50,684 nucleotides of DNA from Sphaerochaeta sp. (lineage in GTDB: Bacteria; Spirochaetota; Spirochaetia; Sphaerochaetales; Sphaerochaetaceae): assembly GCA_016342655.1 (NCBI GenBank), contig JAEINL010000020.1:1-50684 (forward strand), in the 5' to 3' direction. This document shows, in pieces, positions 25,812 through 34,681 of this stretch. The translations under genes were made by a program, and so were the position numbers. How positions within the stretch are numbered: the first letter of the stretch is position 1; every line of letters starts with the position of its first letter. The notes beneath the pieces are model-generated. The model had not been told where the DNA came from. It saw only the letters and a program-made list of their open reading frames with translations, and searched no databases.

Positions 25812-27104
25812 CTACCTTCCCACCGAGTAGTACTCCACCCCAGCTTCTTTCATCTTCGCTGGGTCAAAGAGGTTCCTTCCGTCGTAGACCAAGGGAGTCC
25901 TCATCAGACGCTTGAACTCTGAAGGAGCAAACGCTTTGATCTCCTTCCAGTCGGTGAAGATGAAACAGACCTGAGCACCAGAGAGGGCTTCCTCGATGGT
26001 GGGGGCATACTCCCTCTCAAAGGAGTACTGCCTCTTGCAGTTCTCCTGGGCAACCGGATCAAATGCTGTGATTCGTGCACCATGATCCAGAAGGAGCGGG
26101 ATGTTGTACAAGGCAGGGGACTCCCGAAGATCGTCAGTCCCTGCCTTGAAGGCAAGACCAAGCACTGCAACCTTGATACCATCGAAGGTAATCATTCGCT
26201 TGCAAGCCTTACGGTACAGCAGTGTCCTTTGGGTAGTGTTTACTGAGACCGCTGCAGCAACGGTCCTAAGGTTGTAGCCATGCTGCTGTGCAAGGTATTC
26301 CAGTGCTTTGGTATCCTTGGGGAAACAACTCCCCCCATAACCAACCCCTGCCTTGAGAAAGCGGGAACCTATACGTTCATCATAGGCCATGCCACGAGCA
26401 ATATCCTCTATGTCAGCACCTACCAATTCACAGAGGTTGGCCAGGTCGTTCATGTAGGAGATCTTAAGGGCCAGGAAGTCATTTGCTGCATACTTGCTCA
26501 TCTCAGCACTTCTGTGGGAGATAGCAACAATGGGGAGGCCGAAAGGGGCATAGACTGCACGAAGCGCAGACTCTGCCTTTTCGCTTTCCACCCCGATAAT
26601 GATGCGCGTTGCGTGCATCATGTCGTGCACGGCTGAGCCCTGGGCAAGGAACTCAGGGTTGGATGCCACTTCAACCGAGACATCCTTCACCAAGGAGTCC
26701 TTGATGAACTGCTCAACCTTGTCATTGGTCCCTACAGGGACTGTTGACTTGACGACAACCAGGCAGTCATGCTCAACACTCTCAGCTATCTGGCGAGCTA
26801 CGGTCGCCAGATAGCTGAGGTTGGCTGAACCGTCAGGGAGCTCTGGTGTCCCTACCCCGATGAAGATAACATCTGCAGAGGCATAGGCACGTGTATAGTC
26901 AGTGGTAAAAGAGAGCAAGCCAGAGGAAAGACCTTCTTGCAGAAGTTCTTCCAAGTCCGTTTCATAGATAGGGCTGATGCCACTACGAAGCATCTCTATT
27001 TTCTTTGGGTCTACGTCAACACAGGTGACGGTATGCCCTACATGGGCAAAACAGACTCCTGCAACAAGACCGACGTAGCCGGTACCGGCTATGGTGAGGT
27101 TCAT
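25812..27104 (-). CDS. ugd: UDP-glucose 6-dehydrogenase
   Basis: A 430-residue protein with the full UDP-glucose/GDP-mannose dehydrogenase layout: a Rossmann start I-A-G-T-G-Y-V-G-L-V-A-G at 4-15, E-F-L-A-Q-G-S-A near 150-157, the catalytic Cys in G-V-G-Y-G-G-S-C-F-P-K-D at about 250-261, and a C-terminal UDP-binding domain with F-K-A-G-T-D-D-L-R-E-S-P. It converts UDP-glucose to UDP-glucuronate with two NAD. The close UDP-ManNAc dehydrogenases are less likely given the Q-G-S-A motif. It follows rfbC by 21 nt, so a uronic acid is probably part of the glycan. Confidence 0.9.
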   Translation of the reverse strand: MNLTIAGTGYVGLVAGVCFAHVGHTVTCVDVDPKKIEMLRSGISPIYETDLEELLQEGLSSGLLSFTTDYTRAYASADVIFIGVGTPELPDGSANLSYLATVARQIAESVEHDCLVVVKSTVPVGTNDKVEQFIKDSLVKDVSVEVASNPEFLAQGSAVHDMMHATRIIIGVESEKAESALRAVYAPFGLPIVAISHRSAEMSKYAANDFLALKISYMNDLANLCELVGADIEDIARGMAYDERIGSRFLKAGVGYGGSCFPKDTKALEYLAQQHGYNLRTVAAAVSVNTTQRTLLYRKACKRMITFDGIKVAVLGLAFKAGTDDLRESPALYNIPLLLDHGARITAFDPVAQENCKRQYSFEREYAPTIEEALSGAQVCFIFTDWKEIKAFAPSEFKRLMRTPLVYDGRNLFDPAKMKEAGVEYYSVGR

Positions 27105-27125
27105 ATAAAAGCCTCCGATTTTCTA

Positions 27126-27683
27126 TTACGAAACATTATTCTTTTCAACGGATACATATGGCAACAAAGTATCTTTTGCACTCATGGAGATCTCACAATC
27201 AAGCTCTGGCCACTTAATACCAATGCTAGGATCATCCCAAGCAATCCCCCCCTCATCCTCGGGGTGGTAGTATTCATCACACTTGTAGGTAAACTCCGCT
27301 ACATCCGAAAGAACCAGAAACCCATGGGCGAAGCCCTTGGGTATGAAGAACATGTTCTTTCTCTCTGCTGAAAGCACCTCTCCAACATACTTGCCCCAGG
27401 TGGGGCTGCCCTGCCGAAGGTCAACGGCAACGTCAAAGACCTCGCCGGTAATGACCCGCACCAACTTGGCCTGGGGATAGGTCTTCTGGAAGTGGAGGCC
27501 CCGCAGCACGCCCTTGCGTGACATGCTCTGGTTGTCCTGCACGAACTCACAGAAAATGCCGGCCTTCTCAAAGTCGGCCTTGTTGTAGGTCTCCATGAAG
27601 TAGCCGCGCTCATCACCGAACACCTTGGGCTCAATGGTGAACACCCCTTCTATCCCTGTCTTGTTGAATGTGAACTGTCCCAT
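27126..27683 (-). CDS. rfbC: dTDP-4-dehydrorhamnose 3,5-epimerase
   Basis: A 185-residue RmlC cupin: G-Y-F-M-E-T-Y-N near 28-35, Q-D-N-Q-S near 49-53, G-V-L-R-G-L-H-F-Q with the catalytic His near 64, and the D-V-A-V-D-L-R-Q-G-S-P segment with the second catalytic Asp/Tyr network. It performs step three of dTDP-L-rhamnose synthesis. Only 6 nt separate it from rfbB. The gene is visibly richer in G and C than the glycosyltransferase genes beside it. Confidence 0.94.
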   Translation of the reverse strand: MGQFTFNKTGIEGVFTIEPKVFGDERGYFMETYNKADFEKAGIFCEFVQDNQSMSRKGVLRGLHFQKTYPQAKLVRVITGEVFDVAVDLRQGSPTWGKYVGEVLSAERKNMFFIPKGFAHGFLVLSDVAEFTYKCDEYYHPEDEGGIAWDDPSIGIKWPELDCEISMSAKDTLLPYVSVEKNNVS

Positions 27684-27689
27684 TACCTG

Positions 27690-28751
27690 TTACCTGCCTG
27701 CATACATCTGCTCGTAGTACTTCTGATAGGAGCCACTGGTCACATGCTCCATCCACTTCCTGTTCTCAAGGTACCACCCGATGGTCAGCTTGATCCCGTC
27801 CTCAAACATTATCTCAGGCTCCCAGCCAAGCTTGTCCCTGATCTTCTGTGGATCTATGCCATACCGCCTGTCGTGGCCCTTGCGGTCCACCACATGCCGT
27901 ATGAGGGCCTCTGAGACTGTGGGGTCTATAGTGGTCCGCACATACTCGATGATGCTCTTCACTATGAAGACATTGGGCCGTTCGTTGTGCCCACCCACAT
28001 TGTAGACCTCCCCGCTGGTGCCTTTCTGCAAAACCATGTCTATGGCCTTGCAGTGGTCAGCAACATAGAGCCAGTCTCGTACCTGCATCCCATCCCCATA
28101 GACAGGAAGCTCCTTGCCGTTCAGGCAGTTGTTTATCATAAGCGGAATGAGCTTCTCGGGGAACTGGTAGGGCCCGTAGTTGTTCGAACAGCGGGTTATG
28201 TTCAGCGGAAGCCTGTAGGTGTCCCCATAGGCCTGCACAAACAGGTCAGCCGCGGCCTTGCTCGCAGAGTAGGGGCTATGCGGATCAAGGGGGGTTGTCT
28301 CGGTGAAAAAGCCTTCAGGGCCCAAGTCGCCATACACCTCGTCGGTGGATACCTGCAGGAACTTCACCCCAGGTCGGTAGGTGTCATCACCTGTCTGCCA
28401 GGCGGCCTTGGCAAGGTTCAGCAGGTTCAAAGTACCCATCACGTTGGTCCTTGCAAAGACATCAGGGTCCTTGATGGAACGGTCCACATGGCTTTCGGCT
28501 GCAAAGTTCACCACATAGTCAATGGGATATGACAAGAATATCTTCTCTATCGCTTCCTTGTCACAGATGTCTGCCTGTACGAACACATGCCTCTTGTCAT
28601 CCATGACAGAGGCGAGGTTCTCCAGGTTCCCTGCATAGGTAAGCTTGTCCACATTGACGATGAGGATGTCCTCATGCTTTTCAAGCAGGTAGTGGATAAA
28701 GTTGGAACCGATGAATCCGGCCCCTCCTGTCACCAGGTAGGTTTTGCTCAT
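27690..28751 (-). CDS. rfbB: dTDP-glucose 4,6-dehydratase
   Basis: A 353-residue SDR enzyme: G-G-A-G-F-I-G-S-N-F at 8-17, D-K-L-T-Y-A-G-N-L, the S-T-D-E-V-Y-G-D-L catalytic segment, and the Y-x3-K pair in S-P-Y-S-A-S-K-A-A. R-C-S-N-N-Y-G-P-Y-Q-F-P-E-K is diagnostic for RmlB. It performs step two of dTDP-rhamnose synthesis. Its start overlaps the rfbD stop by 4 bases. It is markedly GC-rich compared with the flanking genes. Confidence 0.95.
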   Translation of the reverse strand: MSKTYLVTGGAGFIGSNFIHYLLEKHEDILIVNVDKLTYAGNLENLASVMDDKRHVFVQADICDKEAIEKIFLSYPIDYVVNFAAESHVDRSIKDPDVFARTNVMGTLNLLNLAKAAWQTGDDTYRPGVKFLQVSTDEVYGDLGPEGFFTETTPLDPHSPYSASKAAADLFVQAYGDTYRLPLNITRCSNNYGPYQFPEKLIPLMINNCLNGKELPVYGDGMQVRDWLYVADHCKAIDMVLQKGTSGEVYNVGGHNERPNVFIVKSIIEYVRTTIDPTVSEALIRHVVDRKGHDRRYGIDPQKIRDKLGWEPEIMFEDGIKLTIGWYLENRKWMEHVTSGSYQKYYEQMYAGR

Positions 28752-29647
28752 TGCATACGCTCCATCATAAGGTATTTTTCCATAAAGCTATCGAGGGCGA
28801 CTTTCCAGTCACGCATGCTGTCCCCGATAGTTGCCCGAAGACGGTTATTGTCTAGGGCTGAGTAGGCAGGACGCTTTGCAGGACGGGGAAACTCTGCAGT
28901 ACTGCAGCCATGCACAGGAACCTCAAGACCAGCATCAGAGACAATCCTAGATGCAAAGTCAAACCAGCTCACAGGCTCCCCATTGCACGTACAGTGAAAG
29001 ACTCCTGTCTCTGTTGATGCACCAAGGGCCAGAAGCTGATAGGCAAGATCCACGGCACAGGTGGGGTTCCCCACCTGGTCGCTGACCACAGCAAGGCTCC
29101 CCTTCTCCCGGGCAAGACGGAGCATGGTCTTCACAAAGTTGTTACCCACATACCCATAGAGCCATGCTGTACGGCAGATACAGCTGTTGGAACAATGAGA
29201 GGTAACAAACATTTCTCCAGAGAGCTTGGTACGGCCATAGGCCGTATTGGGGGATGGCACATCACTTTCCCCATAGGGACGGTTTCCCGTCCCTGAGAAT
29301 ACATAGTCAGTGGATACATGCAAGAGACGCGAGCCGTACTGCTCACAGGCGATGGCAAGATTCTTAGGCCCTAGGGCATTCACCTGGTAGGCACCATCCT
29401 CGTTTGTCTCACAGCCATCCACATTGGTCATGGCGGCACAGTTGAAGACAAGAAAGGGAGTATGCAGAGCAAAGAAAGAGAGCACAGCAGGCAGGTCTGT
29501 GATGTCCAGCTCATCGGCGTCTACAGGAACAACCTTGCTTTGGGCATAAAAAAGGGGAAGCGCACCCAATTCGGATGTTCCTTCCCCAAGTATTTTTGTC
29601 AGTTCATTGCCAAGTTGTCCCTTGGCACCTGTAATCAGTATGTTCAT
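28748..29647 (-). CDS. rfbD: dTDP-4-dehydrorhamnose reductase
   Basis: A 299-residue SDR: I-T-G-A-K-G-Q-L-G-N-E-L at 4-15, N-C-A-A-M-T-N-V-D near 70-78, S-T-D-Y-V-F-S-G near 112-119 and Y-G-R-T-K-L-S-G-E with the Y-x3-K pair near 136-144. It performs the last step of dTDP-L-rhamnose synthesis, NADPH-dependent. It lies between rfbA (9 nt gap) and rfbB (overlap). Confidence 0.94.
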   Translation of the reverse strand: MNILITGAKGQLGNELTKILGEGTSELGALPLFYAQSKVVPVDADELDITDLPAVLSFFALHTPFLVFNCAAMTNVDGCETNEDGAYQVNALGPKNLAIACEQYGSRLLHVSTDYVFSGTGNRPYGESDVPSPNTAYGRTKLSGEMFVTSHCSNSCICRTAWLYGYVGNNFVKTMLRLAREKGSLAVVSDQVGNPTCAVDLAYQLLALGASTETGVFHCTCNGEPVSWFDFASRIVSDAGLEVPVHGCSTAEFPRPAKRPAYSALDNNRLRATIGDSMRDWKVALDSFMEKYLMMERMQ

Positions 29648-29656
29648 GTAGCCATA

Positions 29657-30541
29657 TTAGTATTGTATCTTCCCTTCCGCAACCCTTTTCAGGTGTTCCC
29701 CATAGGGACTCTTGCCATAGCGGGAGGCACTGACAAGGAGTTCCTCCTTGGTTGTCCAGCCATTGTTGAAGGCTATCTCCTCGGGAGCCGAGATCTTGAT
29801 GCCCTGTCTCTTCTCGATCATACGGACAAAGTCAGCAGCATCGACAAGGCTGTCCATAGTCCCTGTATCAAGCCAGGCAAAGCCACGGCCAAGAAGCTGG
29901 ACCTTCAAAGTGGCATCCTCAAGATAGAGGCGGTTCAGGTCAGTAATCTCAAGTTCACCACGAGTAGAGGGTTTCACTTGCTTGGCAAAAGAAACCACCC
30001 TGTTGTCATAGAAGTACAGGCCTGTAATGGCATAGTTGCTCTTGGGTTCCTTGGGCTTCTCCTCAACGCTGACCACATTGCCTGAAGGATCAAACTCCAC
30101 AACCCCGAACCTTTCAGGATCGGGGACGAAGTAGCCGAAGACTGTGGCCTTGCCTGATTGGGCGTCACGGACAGCAGACCTAAGCAAGGGAGAGAACCCA
30201 TTGCCATAGAAAATGTTGTCACCAAGCACCATGGCACAACAATCATTGCCTATGAATTCTTCTCCCAACAGGAAAGCCTGTGCCAAGCCGTCAGGGGAAG
30301 ATTGCACCTTATAGGAAAGGGATATACCAAATTGGCTTCCATCACCCAGAAGATGCTCAAACCTAGGAGTATCGTCAGGTGTGGAGATGATCAGGATATC
30401 CTTGATGCCTGCCAGCATAAGGGTGGAAAGGGGATAGTAGATCATGGGCTTGTCATAGACAGGCAACAGCTGCTTGCTGGTTACCATGGTAAGGGGATAG
30501 AGACGGGTTCCTGCGCCTCCGGCTAGAATAATTCCTTTCAT
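29657..30541 (-). CDS. rfbA: glucose-1-phosphate thymidylyltransferase
   Basis: A 294-residue Rml[19 protein letters not shown] at the N-terminus, [16 protein letters not shown], and D-N-I-F-Y-G-N-G. This is normal length for the short RmlA type. It activates glucose-1-phosphate with dTTP as the first rhamnose step. A very strong ribosome site (AGGAGGT 5 nt before the ATG) and a promoter candidate at 30578-30606 suggest that the rhamnose block can be transcribed on its own. Confidence 0.95.
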   Translation of the reverse strand: MKGIILAGGAGTRLYPLTMVTSKQLLPVYDKPMIYYPLSTLMLAGIKDILIISTPDDTPRFEHLLGDGSQFGISLSYKVQSSPDGLAQAFLLGEEFIGNDCCAMVLGDNIFYGNGFSPLLRSAVRDAQSGKATVFGYFVPDPERFGVVEFDPSGNVVSVEEKPKEPKSNYAITGLYFYDNRVVSFAKQVKPSTRGELEITDLNRLYLEDATLKVQLLGRGFAWLDTGTMDSLVDAADFVRMIEKRQGIKISAPEEIAFNNGWTTKEELLVSASRYGKSPYGEHLKRVAEGKIQY

Positions 30542-30577
30542 TGCTACCTCCTCTGATAAAATCTAAAAAAACATACC

Positions 30578-30606
30578 ATACTACTTGTATCAGGACTCTT
30601 TATCAA
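30578..30606 (-). promoter_or_regulatory. promoter candidate for rfbADBC-ugd
   Basis: On the - strand, TTGATA (30601-30606) and TAGTAT (30578-30583) are spaced by 17 bp in the gap between the wzc-like gene and rfbA. The -35 is close to consensus and the -10 is weaker. Confidence 0.5.
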
Positions 30607-30629
30607 AAATTGGAAACCAAGAAGAATTT

Positions 30630-32720
30630 TTAAAAACCAGACAATCTTTTTTTATCCTGTTTCTGTATCCTGTACTTCTCCCACATAAAAGGCCTACCAA
30701 ACATGGTATTAAACACTATTCCAAGGATTGGCACCTTAGTAACAGAAACAGTTGCAAGCAATTGTTTCATTGCTTTCTTTGATGCTATGCCTTGACGTAT
30801 ATTCAGTACAAGACCTGTTGAATTCTTTGCAACTGCCAATAGGTTTGAAGGTGATCTGAATGTAGGTCCATCTATGAGAATGATATCATATGCTTCAGCG
30901 GCTGTTTGGACAGTGCTTGAAAAGGCTTCAGAATTCAGAATTATTGACAATTCATGAGGTTCGCCATCGATAGATGCCAGGTGAAGCAATGGCAGTTTGG
31001 TATCTGTCTTCTTTACTGCACCCAAATCCATGTCCTCTAAAGATACTTTTTTAACAGAGGTGTCTGAAGCTACGATAGAATCGTAGATATTAGGATACAT
31101 TGTCTCTTCACTGTTAGTTCCAATCATCAACACTTTTTTACCATTTTTCATTATGGAAAGAGCAAGATTCAAGACTATTGATACACCAGACTCTCTATAT
31201 CCCAAACTTGAAAAGCAATAGACATTACCACCATTCGAAGTGCCACCATGCTGCACGATGCCAGCTAATTGACTAAAAGCTTCAGAGGTTCGACCTGCAA
31301 GACTAATAAATATACCTAATTCAATACTTGAATGATTATTGTTTCTCTGATTTTTGGGAATAGTAGTCCAAATTGGAATTTGTTCTCCAACAAATTTTTT
31401 TATTCCAAATTCATCAATAAGCGAATCTGAAAAAGTATCATACAGGAGAATACATAAAAACCCTAGAGCTAAACCCAAAAACAAACCCAATGCTAGAATA
31501 AGAAGAGTAGGGGTATTTCCATCCAAATCTTTAATTTGCACAGGTTCAACAACAGAAGTTGGATTTAAAGCAATAGATCTATTTTCTTCAAATGATTTGA
31601 GCTGGTTGGTATATTGAAGTACTTTGCCTTTATATTGATTTAGATCATAATTTATCTTTTCTTCAATCAAGGCAATAGATCTGAACTCTTTTAAAGAGTC
31701 AAAATAATATTGTTTTTCATCAGCAAGGAAAGAAACTTTTACACTACTAGTAATTTGAGGAAGAAAAACTTCAGCCTCAGCTTGTCCTTGTATCAAGGAG
31801 AGATGATCTAGCAAAGCAAGCTTGCTTTTTTCAAGGTTTTCCCAATAAAACCCACCAGGGGAATCTTCACTCACCACTTCATTGGCCTTAGTCTGTTTAA
31901 TTAGTTGGGCAATCTGAAAATAAACAAGATTACTGTACTCCTGTGTATAATTCTCAACAAGACTAACACTTGTTGGGTCTACAATCCTCAGAACTCCTAA
32001 AGTTTTTAAACCATCTTCAGCAATTATATTAGGGTCAACCTCCCGTAATAGTATTTCTAAAAAGTTAAGTATTCTGTGGTAGGAACTATTATTAGCATTA
32101 TATTCTACATATATCGGTCTAGATTGTAACTCATCCCTAGCTAGTTCTGCTTCTACGAGACTGCTCTCTGCTTGTCTTAGCATTGTTTTAAGCAAGCCAT
32201 GTTCTTTATCCAGCTGTTCATCTGATATCTCTGATAGCTTCGCATCAAAGGCAGTGTGCAAGGCAGCAATAAAAGCATTGGCAAAATCTTGATTGACATG
32301 CTCAAAGGAAACTGTAACTTGGTTGGTATTTTCGATTTCAGATAGTTCAATCTTTAAAAGCAGGTTTTTAAATTTTTTCTCTTCAAGCAACAAATCACTG
32401 TAATCAGTGCCATCTTTGCGTGTATATGCACCAAGTTCCATAGAACCCAAAGCTTTGGCCACAACACCAGTACTAGTAAAATATTGTATTTCATTCACAA
32501 TACCTGTAGAGGCTGACTTGTTTCCAGTATTTTGCACCAAACTCGCTATAGGCTCTACCGTTATCGTAGTGGTCGCCGTATATGAAGGTGTACTAATCAA
32601 CGCATATCCTAAACTTAAGGCTACTACGCCTACAACCACAACCAACAATAATACAATATGATTTTTTACAATACACAGTAATTCGGCAATACCGTTACCT
32701 TCAGAATATGACTTATCCAT
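30630..32720 (-). CDS. Wzc-like chain-length regulator with degenerate BY-kinase domain
   Basis: A 696-residue protein. Membrane segment 1 is at about 21-43, a long periplasmic Wzz-type region with coiled-coil stretches extends to about 405, membrane segment 2 is near 410-432, and a cytoplasmic ParA/BY-kinase-like domain fills the last 200 residues. Wzc-type proteins set chain length and help assemble export machinery. In the kinase domain the Walker A expected at S-S-x-x-x-G-E-G-K-S/T reads S-S-L-G-Y-R-E-S-G-V-S with no Lys, Walker A' is M-I-G-T-N-S-E, and only the Walker B-like I-I-L-I-D-G-P remains. The C-terminus has no Tyr cluster. ATP hydrolysis and autophosphorylation are therefore unlikely (inference). 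Confidence 0.8.
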   Translation of the reverse strand: MDKSYSEGNGIAELLCIVKNHIVLLLVVVVGVVALSLGYALISTPSYTATTTITVEPIASLVQNTGNKSASTGIVNEIQYFTSTGVVAKALGSMELGAYTRKDGTDYSDLLLEEKKFKNLLLKIELSEIENTNQVTVSFEHVNQDFANAFIAALHTAFDAKLSEISDEQLDKEHGLLKTMLRQAESSLVEAELARDELQSRPIYVEYNANNSSYHRILNFLEILLREVDPNIIAEDGLKTLGVLRIVDPTSVSLVENYTQEYSNLVYFQIAQLIKQTKANEVVSEDSPGGFYWENLEKSKLALLDHLSLIQGQAEAEVFLPQITSSVKVSFLADEKQYYFDSLKEFRSIALIEEKINYDLNQYKGKVLQYTNQLKSFEENRSIALNPTSVVEPVQIKDLDGNTPTLLILALGLFLGLALGFLCILLYDTFSDSLIDEFGIKKFVGEQIPIWTTIPKNQRNNNHSSIELGIFISLAGRTSEAFSQLAGIVQHGGTSNGGNVYCFSSLGYRESGVSIVLNLALSIMKNGKKVLMIGTNSEETMYPNIYDSIVASDTSVKKVSLEDMDLGAVKKTDTKLPLLHLASIDGEPHELSIILNSEAFSSTVQTAAEAYDIILIDGPTFRSPSNLLAVAKNSTGLVLNIRQGIASKKAMKQLLATVSVTKVPILGIVFNTMFGRPFMWEKYRIQKQDKKRLSGF

Positions 32721-32781
32721 TCATGAACCCTCTTTTCCATTAATTACATAATATTCGTTATATACATGAATTTCCAGCAAA

Positions 32782-32898
32782 CGAGTAAACCACTCGAAAA
32801 TATTAGGGATTTTTCATGGATACCGACCACTATTTGCTGAAATCAACACCAGTCACTCAGCTATTGAAACCCTTCAATATGGGGCCACAGGGGTGTGG
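32782..32898 (-). promoter_or_regulatory. structured leader upstream of the wzc-like gene
   Basis: The 241-nt gap between legF and the wzc-like gene contains three perfect small stems: CGAGT/ACTCG at 32782-32796, ATTGAA/TTCAAT at 32863-32878 and CCACA/TGTGG at 32885-32898. No consensus promoter pair and no JUMPstart/ops sequence was found. A TATAAT hexamer occurs near 32930 on the - strand without a good -35. Hairpin-rich leaders of long polysaccharide operons often serve antitermination. Confidence 0.35.
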
Positions 32899-32972
32899 TA
32901 AGAATTTTTATCGGGAATTATAGCTCAGCTTACAATACCACCCACTCAAAACAGAAGAAAGGCCCAGAAAAA

Positions 32973-33731
32973 TCAAAAATATTCTTTTACTCTTGAGAAT
33001 ACTACGCTGAATTCTGACTTCGTATGAAAAAGATGTTTTGCAATAGCCTGCATCATCTCAAAATCATTTTCATGATCCAAATCCAATACAGCTGTATCAA
33101 ACATTTTAATAATATCACAGTTACCTTCAAAAATATTTTTCCCACTTTTCAGAAACGCTGGAGAATAGGCATACAATGAAGCATTCATGTCGAATATCTC
33201 TGGAGCTTCTTGTCTCGTGTTAAAATCTGAGGAAAGCACCCGTTCATATCCAGTTCTTGTTTTTTTCACCATGTTGAAATAAGGATTTCTCCTAGCATCA
33301 GTTACAGAAAAAACCACATCGGCTGTTGATTGATTTTTCTTCTTGATGATAGCCCCAATATCATCAACGGTTCTCAAAGGGGCAGTAATATCTAAATCCA
33401 GTATTATATCGTATTCTTTACCAGTTTTCTTTTTCATTTCATGCAGACAATTCTGAATAACCATCACTTTGGGAGTATTGTCCAAGCCCAATGCATCTTC
33501 TCTTTGAATTATTGAAACAGAGGGGATTTTTTCTTTCGAAAATAAGCCTATCAGTTCAGCGCTGTCTGTATTTACTACGATATCACAATTGATGCCTGGA
33601 TTCTTTTCCATGAACAGGTCCAAAGCTGCTAGGGTATAATATGGCAATGGATACCCAAGAAAATCTCTGATGTTCTTATTCTTAATACCCTTTGATCCAG
33701 CCCTTCCACAAATCGTACATAAAATATTCAT
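32973..33731 (-). CDS. legF: CMP-nonulosonate (probably CMP-legionaminate) cytidylyltransferase
   Basis: About 252 residues, NeuA/PtmB type. C-G-R-A-G-S-K-G-I-K-N-K-N at the N-terminus is the CTP-binding loop, and R-T-V-D-D-I, F-S-V-T-D-A-R-R-N-P-Y and L-D-L-D-H-E-N-D-F-E follow as in acylneuraminate cytidylyltransferases. It activates the nonulosonic acid with CTP. ATG 33731, with AAGGAG 7 nt upstream and a 4-base overlap with the preceding oxidoreductase stop, is preferred over a longer reading that starts at 33758. Context (LegB, LegC, PtmE) points to legionaminic acid and not Neu5Ac. Confidence 0.83.
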   Translation of the reverse strand: MNILCTICGRAGSKGIKNKNIRDFLGYPLPYYTLAALDLFMEKNPGINCDIVVNTDSAELIGLFSKEKIPSVSIIQREDALGLDNTPKVMVIQNCLHEMKKKTGKEYDIILDLDITAPLRTVDDIGAIIKKKNQSTADVVFSVTDARRNPYFNMVKKTRTGYERVLSSDFNTRQEAPEIFDMNASLYAYSPAFLKSGKNIFEGNCDIIKMFDTAVLDLDHENDFEMMQAIAKHLFHTKSEFSVVFSRVKEYF

Positions 33732-34681
33732 TCCATTACTCCTTTGGTAGCAATGCACAAGGTCTTCAAAGCTGCAGCTATTGTATTGGTATTTTCAGAG
33801 GTACCCTCGAGCACAGAAAAAAATTGCTCAATCTCTTTTCGCTGATAGTCATTCCTTGATTCCTCGAAGTGAATAGTCTTGCCAGTCTTCAAATACCGAA
33901 TCTCATTCTTTAAAAGATCACCTACAATCGTATCATCAGAGGAAAAGAGCTGAATCTCCCGAATGGGTATACGGCCAAAATAATCCAAGTGGATCTCTAC
34001 AGTAAGATTAGGATATTTGGCGATATAAATTGAAAGATCATCACTGTTGATCTCAAGATTTGAAAATGTACCCCTAATATTCGTTACCTGTTCAGGAAAT
34101 CCCAAAAGATAGATGAGATAATCCCATTCATGTATCAAATCGATAGAAACACCACCCCCAAATTCCTTATGGGCACTATATGATTTTCTATAGTCTTGAG
34201 GAGGTCTCCATTCCGGAAGATAGCTTGAACATATTGCTCGTACTGAATATACGTTAGTGAGGTCATATTGTGTCTTCATATACTGGACCACTTGGCTATA
34301 TCGCAAAGGGCAAGCGACATAATAAGTCATGTTTGGATCCAGATTCAGCTCTTGTAGAGAAAGGCTTGAAGAATCAAAAACCGGCTTTTCAATGAACATA
34401 TGCTTTGTTTTGGATACATACTGTTTTATTGTAGCATAATGAAAGGAAGTTGGATTTGTTATGAATAATATATCATAATCATCTGGGACTTGTTCATATG
34501 CATAATATATATTAGCGATATTGGGCAGAATCTCGTTGCCGATAGCACCTCCCCTACCGCTTCGAATAACATCAATGCTGTAGGTACAACCCTTTTTCCC
34601 CAAAACTTCAACAATGTTATGCAGGTGTCTTGTTGCTATGGAACCTAATCCTATTATTCCAATTTTATAATCAACACTCAT
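33728..34681 (-). CDS. Gfo/Idh/MocA family oxidoreductase (with EKP motif)
   Basis: About 317 residues. The N-terminal NAD(P) Rossmann motif is I-G-I-I-G-L-G-S-I-A-T-R-H, and the family's catalytic E-K-P is present as F-I-E-K-P-V. The C-terminal alpha/beta domain includes G-G-G-V-S-I-D-L-I-H-E-W-D, with the conserved Asp/His region. Family members oxidise or reduce sugar or inositol hydroxyls. ATG 34681 (GAGGGA upstream, 11-base overlap with the preceding gene) is preferred to 34693. It lies between legF and a second oxidoreductase, so a redox change on the nonulosonate or a partner sugar is likely. Confidence 0.8.
   Translation of the reverse strand: MSVDYKIGIIGLGSIATRHLHNIVEVLGKKGCTYSIDVIRSGRGGAIGNEILPNIANIYYAYEQVPDDYDILFITNPTSFHYATIKQYVSKTKHMFIEKPVFDSSSLSLQELNLDPNMTYYVACPLRYSQVVQYMKTQYDLTNVYSVRAICSSYLPEWRPPQDYRKSYSAHKEFGGGVSIDLIHEWDYLIYLLGFPEQVTNIRGTFSNLEINSDDLSIYIAKYPNLTVEIHLDYFGRIPIREIQLFSSDDTIVGDLLKNEIRYLKTGKTIHFEESRNDYQRKEIEQFFSVLEGTSENTNTIAAALKTLCIATKGVME

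Noticed and set aside
29462-30085. A 207-codon + strand frame
   Set aside because: It is the shadow of rfbA and rfbD, whose motifs are unmistakable on the - strand.
32732-32972. JUMPstart/ops element for RfaH
   Set aside because: The closest stretch on the - strand (GTGGTCGGTATCC) does not match the GGCGGTAGCGT core.
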